DNA from: Cryptomeria japonica
Lineage: Eukaryota; Streptophyta; Pinopsida; Cupressales; Cupressaceae
Assembly: GCF_030272615.1 (NCBI RefSeq)
Contig: NC_081415.1
Coordinates: forward strand, 418,329,757-418,393,756
Direction: 5' to 3'
DNA: 64,000 bases
Shown here: piece after piece, positions 59,166 to 64,000 of the stretch
Layout: the number at the start of each line of letters is the position of its first letter
How positions within the stretch are numbered: position 1 is the stretch's first letter
Position numbers and translations under genes: made by a program
Notes under the pieces: model-generated
Database searches by the model: none
The model's input: only the letters and a program-made list of their open reading frames with translations
What the model was told of the DNA's origin: nothing

Positions 59166-60497
59166 GTTAGAGTGATGAAATATTTTTACTTGGTTAGAAT
59201 AATTTTCATTTATATTTATTTATTTACTCTATTTTAAGCACACATGGGTATTTTTTTGAAGTAAACATGCTTATGACTTAAGCCCCTGATTAACACTTCT
59301 TTAATCTAGGTTTAGTTACACTCCATTTATCATGCTAGTGAAACTGAGTTAACTCCTCTTCTAATTCAGAGTGACTAAGACTTGAACACATTACCTCTTG
59401 GACATTCCATATCCTTTATTCACTATCTAAGAGGCCTACATTTGTAAGAAATGATTTTTTAATTTTTCATCCTCAATTTTAAAATAATTATTATTAATCC
59501 AAGAGGCCTACATTTGTAAGAAATTATTTTCTATTTCATCCTTTTCATTTTTTATCCTCGATATAAAAATAATTATTTTTTGTACCATTTCATCATTTTC
59601 GCGTAGCTTATGTAATTTGTATTTAATCACCTAGATTTTAGATTCCATGTTTAGATTCTTATTTAATCTTACATGGATTAGAGGCATAGGTGAATTTAGA
59701 GCTTCATTGAATCCTATGAGGAATGGGGGTTTTCAAGCTTGGAGCTACATGGAGAGATCAATGTTTGGTATACCCTAGCCCATAATAGAATATACCATTA
59801 CATTTAAAATATATCAAAATACATAAATCAACTATCCAAACATCAATTTTGGAGTAAGGTCATTAGAGGAAAAAAAATATGCTCTAGGAAGTACCATTAT
59901 ATTTTACTATGTTATGCAAGCATGCAAATTTGTAAGCATCATTGTATAGGAGGTATACATTTTAATTGTCAAGGGCAACTTTGTTGGTATTTGTCAATGT
60001 TTAATAATTGTTTTCTTTGCTTTTTCTTTTTAACGTATACCTAATTGGCAAGGGTAACTTTAATTATTGTATGTTTCTCATGCATTTTTTTGAAGACTTG
60101 CTTTTGACATAAAACTTTGAGTATTCAAAGACATGTTTTTCATTCCCATTAAAATGGTTCTATTGGTTGTACCTCTAAAAGTACACTAATATTTTTTAAT
60201 AAATTGAGTTTGCTTTAAAATTGTTCACATAGTTATATAGACCTACATAATTGTATAGTAGACAATTTATCGATTTGATACCTTTAAGGCATGGGAGCCC
60301 AAAGGTTCATTGATGGACTTTAGAGACACTATTGGCAACCTCAAAGTTCATGACCTTTGCAAGCCATAAACCACCATATAAAGGCCACAAGATTGTTTAC
60401 TTAGCTTGCATGGCCTCCACATTTTGCCAACTCTTCCATTCTCTAAAGTTTTAGGCACATTTAGCTAGCCCCTCTAAGCTTAGTAGAACCACTACAT
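59166..60497. other. AT-rich spacer, no supported gene
   Basis: Only a repeated segment AAGAGGCCTACATTTGTAAG at about 59429 and 59499 stands out, a short local duplication. Nothing else could be assigned. Confidence 0.45.
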
Positions 60498-61705
60498 TGT
60501 TATAGATGTACACTTTGTTGTCACTGATGTCAAAAAATGTGGTTTGGATGGGTTCTGGTCTGGACATCAATTGAGTTGGATACAATGTTGATGTATTTGC
60601 AGCTATGATTTTGGACAAGAGGTTTATTTAATTGGTTCTTTGGTTTGGATGTAAACAATTTGTGTTGGCAGCTGATCTAATTGTTTTTTATGGTAAGGAC
60701 AGTTGGAAGCTTTATCTGTGTGGTCCGCATGTTGTCTGTTTTGGTTCAGGCTCTTTCATTTGTATAATAACATGATTGGTACATGTGTTCGGAGTTAGAT
60801 GTAACATATATTCTTTTTGGTCTGGTGATTGTGTGTGAAGTATTATTTTAGTCCAGTGTTGCATGTTGGATGTTGATTTAGGTCCAATTTATGTTCCATG
60901 TTTTATATTTGGTCTGGTTGTATAACTTGGCTGGGAAAGCTGCATACACGTTACAATCTATCTTTTGACCAACTTGATGAGATTTTTTTTGTTTTGGTTT
61001 GGTATATACATGATGATTTGTTGAAAAGAATATATGAGATAGATGCGAGTAAGTTTGATGATGATGAATAAGAAAGATATGTGTGTGGAATTTAGCAATA
61101 AGTATGTGCAGCTTGATGTAAGGATGACAATGTGATTTGAGTTGTAGTGTCAAATGGTATTGCAATACAGAAGTAACAGTGGATGTAGATGCAATGATCT
61201 GGAAGATTTGGTGGTCTGGATATTTCAATAAGGTCAGAGATTGTGCTATAACAGTGCCTGTAATCAACATACCAAGATGCTATTATTCATTTATTTCTTT
61301 TATTGAAAGTTATGAATTTGTATCTTGCCTTGTTGCAGTTAGCTTTAGGTTTGCAATTCCTCTTTTTGTATCTTTCCCCAAGAGCAGCTAGCCTTGGTCT
61401 ACAAGTTCGGAGCGGTGAGCTCCCTTTTGTATAAATCATTTTATATAGTGGATCATTTGTGTGAGCAAGTTCTCACTGTGGTTTTTCCTAGTTTGGTTTG
61501 TTATGTATAAAATATTGGTATTCTTATGTGAGTGTTTATGATGGCTTTGCTTAATGCTTCATAATGTGCATGTTTGGAATAAAGTTGTTAATTGTTAAAT
61601 TGAGGTCTGAAATTTATTTTAATGTTGATTCACATTATGAAGCATTAACAACTTGGTATCAGAGCAAGGTTCCTCCCCCTCTTAGCATCTGGTGCGTGTT
61701 CAACA
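60498..61705 (+). repeat. 5' LTR of Duo3, carrying an internal primer-site copy
   Basis: It contains the family's TTGTCACTGATGTCA start segment, a GGTTTTTCC segment near 61480 and the TTCAACA end. A second primer-site copy at 61653 and an 18-bp inverted repeat (61551-61568, 61631-61648) lie inside it. Confidence 0.75.
61551..61648. repeat. 18-bp inverted repeat in the Duo3 LTR
   Basis: TTAATGCTTCATAATGTG (61551-61568) is exactly the reverse complement of 61631-61648, with 62 bases between. Confidence 0.9.
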
Positions 61706-61729
61706 ATTGGTATCAGAGCAAGGTTCCTC
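61653..61729 (+). other. duplicated primer-binding site of Duo3
   Basis: TTGGTATCAGAGC followed by AAGGTTCCTC occurs at 61653-61675 and again at 61707-61729, 54 bases apart. The second copy follows the CAACA LTR end and continues into the family's leader, so it is the native one. Confidence 0.88.
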
Positions 61730-61775
61730 TTGAGTAAGCTTAACAGCTTGAGGTTGATCCAAAGTCTTGGACACT

Positions 61776-62700
61776 ATGTTTGAAGAAGAGATGAATGATA
61801 TGGATGCATTAGATCAAGGTGATTGGGATAATGTTGAAGGAGTTGTTGATTTGGAAGGAGAACTAAGATTTGCATTGGCTGATCTGGATGAGTGCAACAA
61901 ATACAAGAAGGCAGTTGAGAAGATTACTTTCTTAGAAGGATTATTCGACAAAGGAAAGAAGGCCATTGATGAATATGAAACAAATATTGATGAGAAGACT
62001 AAAAAATGTTCAAAATTAGAAGAAGTGGCAAATCTGAAAAAGGAACTCAAAGAAGCTAAAGATCAGATTAATAATGTCTCAAGTCTGAAAGGTGGAAAAG
62101 AGATACGAGAATCTGTCTTGCAGTTTTAGAATAATGGAGATTTTGGTGAATGCTCGAAGATCAATGAAGGAAAAGACAAAGGAGTGAAGAATGCTACAAA
62201 GATAAGAATATTTTCATGCCTAATTAGAAGTATGTGATGGACTAGAGACCTCCTCTTGTTTCTTCCAGGTATTTATATTTCAAAGGAATTTTTTTTTCAT
62301 GTAATCAAGTAGGACACAAAGTGGGTGGATGTAGAAATCAGATAAGGAATTATTCTTTTAATGGAAATTGTCATTATTGCAGTAAGTTTGGGCACAAGGC
62401 TAGTGAATGTAGAAACATAATAAATATGAATAGAAGTGTTAGGTCTTTCAATGGATGTTTTTTATGTTTGCCTTAAATATGGGCACAAAGCTATTGAATG
62501 TAGGATGAATAGAATTTCATAAGAAATGTAAATGGGAGTACGATGCAAAATGGTCCAGTATGCTATAATTATAATATTGTTGGGCATATTGCAAAATTCT
62601 ATAAAAGTAGTAAAGGAAGGAATGCCAGTCTAGAGAATGTGGTGGAATTTAAAGGAAAAGGAAAGATTTTGTGGGTAAAGAAATTAGAATAAAATATTGA
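61776..62700 (+). pseudogene. Duo3 ORF1: coiled coil and zinc knuckles
   Basis: MFEEEMNDMDALDQGDWDNV opens 118 codons of charged, coiled-coil-like sequence that end at 62129. Damaged sequence follows with knuckle units: FSCNQVGHKVGGC (near 62296), an intact CHYCSKFGHKASEC (near 62371), a third interrupted by a stop before YGHKAIEC (near 62480), and a degenerate CYNYNIVGHIAKFY (near 62560). The order matches Duo1 and Duo2. The GLGFEKGE segment could not be found. Confidence 0.72.
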
Positions 62701-63074
62701 AGGAAGCGTTGTATTTGGTTCGCTTCTGCTGTGGATGGAGTTCCCTCTTCTGATAATTGACTCAGACAACATGGTCTGAGGGGGAGATTTAATGAAAACA
62801 TCTTTTAAACCCTCTTGGTTTGATTTTGAGTTTCCTCTCAACATGGCAGATGTGTGTGGTTATTTTCTTGAGGTTTTGAGCATATCTTGTGGTTTAGATG
62901 TAATTCCTGAAGGTTCAACAAAAAGTGTATTAACTTTTTGAAAAACCTAATTCGTGAGTATTTATTTTGGCGTTTACAATCATTTGTGCACTTGCGATTT
63001 GGCAAGTGAAGGAGAGAGGAGTGAATTCAAGTGAAAGTGTGTGAGAAAGGATTGCACAACAATTATTTGGGAAA

Positions 63075-64000
63075 ATGATGAAAATTGTAAACATCAATGA
63101 TGAACCCAGACTTGAGTATGAGTTGAAACCTTTCATTCTGTTGGGTATAGATTTGGTTGCATCTTTTTCTAGAATTGATGATCATGTCATTCATAAGGAG
63201 GATGTTTGTCAGTATATTCATGTTGTTCTAGAAGAGTATGATCGTGGGAAGATTAGGGATTTCAAGCAGAATAATTTGGCTAACAGTTCATAAAGGTTGA
63301 AAAGTGAATTCGGTAGCTTAGAGCATAGGGGTTTGGATACTCGGAATTGTTTTAAAATGCTTGAAGATGAAGAAATTATCAGAATTGTTCTTAGTAGAAT
63401 TCATGGGGAATATATCTGGCTTGATAAATCATAATTGATTTCGAAGGAAGTGTTGCAGGTTATGACAGGGTTATGTGCGACCAGAGAAGCGCCGATGTTG
63501 AAGTCTGTAAAGAATGTTGAAGTGAATTGTTCGATGAGAGATCTTTGAGAATTGATTCTATTAGGGACATGGATGTCAGGTATGAGACAATGGGGATATC
63601 TTACAAAGTTTATTGCAGGAATAGAGAAGGTTCTTGTGCATCTACCAGGGTATATGTGTCTTACAATATGGTTAAAGAAAATGCAGAATATAATCTATGT
63701 GAGATTCTGAGACGATAGTTGTTGGACAATATCAAGATGACAAAGAGTGATATGTATCGATTCTGGTATGGTTCTCTGATTGTTTGTTTAGTTTCTAAAT
63801 AATTTTCCTGGAGTTTAGACTATTGCATGGAGAGGTGATATGACTATTGGATGTTAGATTAAGGGTTACTTAGATGGACTGGATGATGGCTTGAAAATAT
63901 GTAGAAATTTCTTTGAGAAGATAAGAAGTGTTTTTATCTTGAGGAACCAAATTCCTCCTAAGGTTTTAGATTGGTGTGAGACTGACATTGTATTTTTGAT
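63075..64000 (+). pseudogene. Duo3 ORF2, N-terminal part
   Basis: MMKIVNINDEPRLEYELKPF at 63075 aligns with the start of the other ORF2 copies. IVLSRIHGEYIWLDKS* (near 63390), VMTGLCATREAPMLKSVKN (near 63460) and MGISYKVYCRNREG (near 63594) are the same conserved blocks. Stops lie near 63291, 63432 and 63547, and there are at least two frameshifts. The rest lies beyond the window. Confidence 0.8.

Larger units (their letters stand above)
60498..64000 (+). mobile_element. Duo3: third Duo-family element, truncated by the window end
   Basis: LTR (TGTTATAGATG at 60498 to TTCAACA at 61705), primer site, ORF1 with coiled coil and zinc knuckles, and ORF2 beginning at 63075. The gene order, spacing and conserved ORF2 motifs match Duo1 and Duo2, but the sequence is clearly more diverged. 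A possible TSD TACAT (60493-60497) cannot be checked. Confidence 0.8.

Noticed and set aside
59429-59520. Repeated AAGAGGCCTACATTTGTAAG as LTR ends
   Set aside because: Only about 70 bases apart, with no TG/CA ends or TSD; a local duplication explains it.

Overview
This 64 kb window looks like intergenic DNA of a seed plant with a large, slowly purged, retrotransposon-filled genome. A conifer is most likely, but that is an inference from the style of the sequence; no host gene, rRNA, tRNA or organelle sequence was found to confirm it. Almost everything recognisable is LTR retrotransposon, mostly old and nested. Labels such as Duo1 or TatA are coined here for convenience and are not database names.

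Layout. 1-604: AT-rich DNA without genes. 613-2156: relic of a Ty3/gypsy chromovirus (integrase, chromodomain, short 3' LTR). 2157-44985: TatA, a minus-strand Tat-like Ty3/gypsy element, opened by two large insertions: Duo1 (3151-29398) and an LTR-type insertion, BigLTR (32023-43368). Duo1 itself holds a solo LTR (4224-5461), a copia-type element CopG (6317-11384) and a gypsy-type element GypG (16501-29094) that landed in its 3' LTR. GypG holds a minus-strand element QLT (18602-25703). BigLTR holds Duo2 (32878-39860), a second copy of the Duo family. TatA sits in the protease region of TatB (44986-48996). 50346-57213: TatC, a full-length Tat-like element. 57219-60497: mostly featureless, with a copia integrase relic on the minus strand. 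60498-64000: Duo3, cut by the window end.

The nest is five levels deep (TatB > TatA > Duo1 > GypG > QLT). Eight insertions have matching 5-bp target duplications that can be read directly: AGTAA, CTATG, CAATG, TATAG, ATTAC, GTAAT (weaker), CTTAA and CATAG.

How the genes work together. Every ORF belongs to a retroelement and none is intact. Apart from the chromovirus relic and the small copia relic, no element encodes integrase, and no reverse transcriptase or RNase H was recognised anywhere. CopG, GypG and TatC keep gag plus protease followed by an acidic, unrecognised tail. The Duo family keeps a coiled-coil/zinc-knuckle ORF1 and a second ORF of about 1,085 codons with no recognised domain, present in three diverged copies. 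All of these would need proteins from autonomous relatives to move. The Duo ORF2 is the best candidate for a previously undescribed component.
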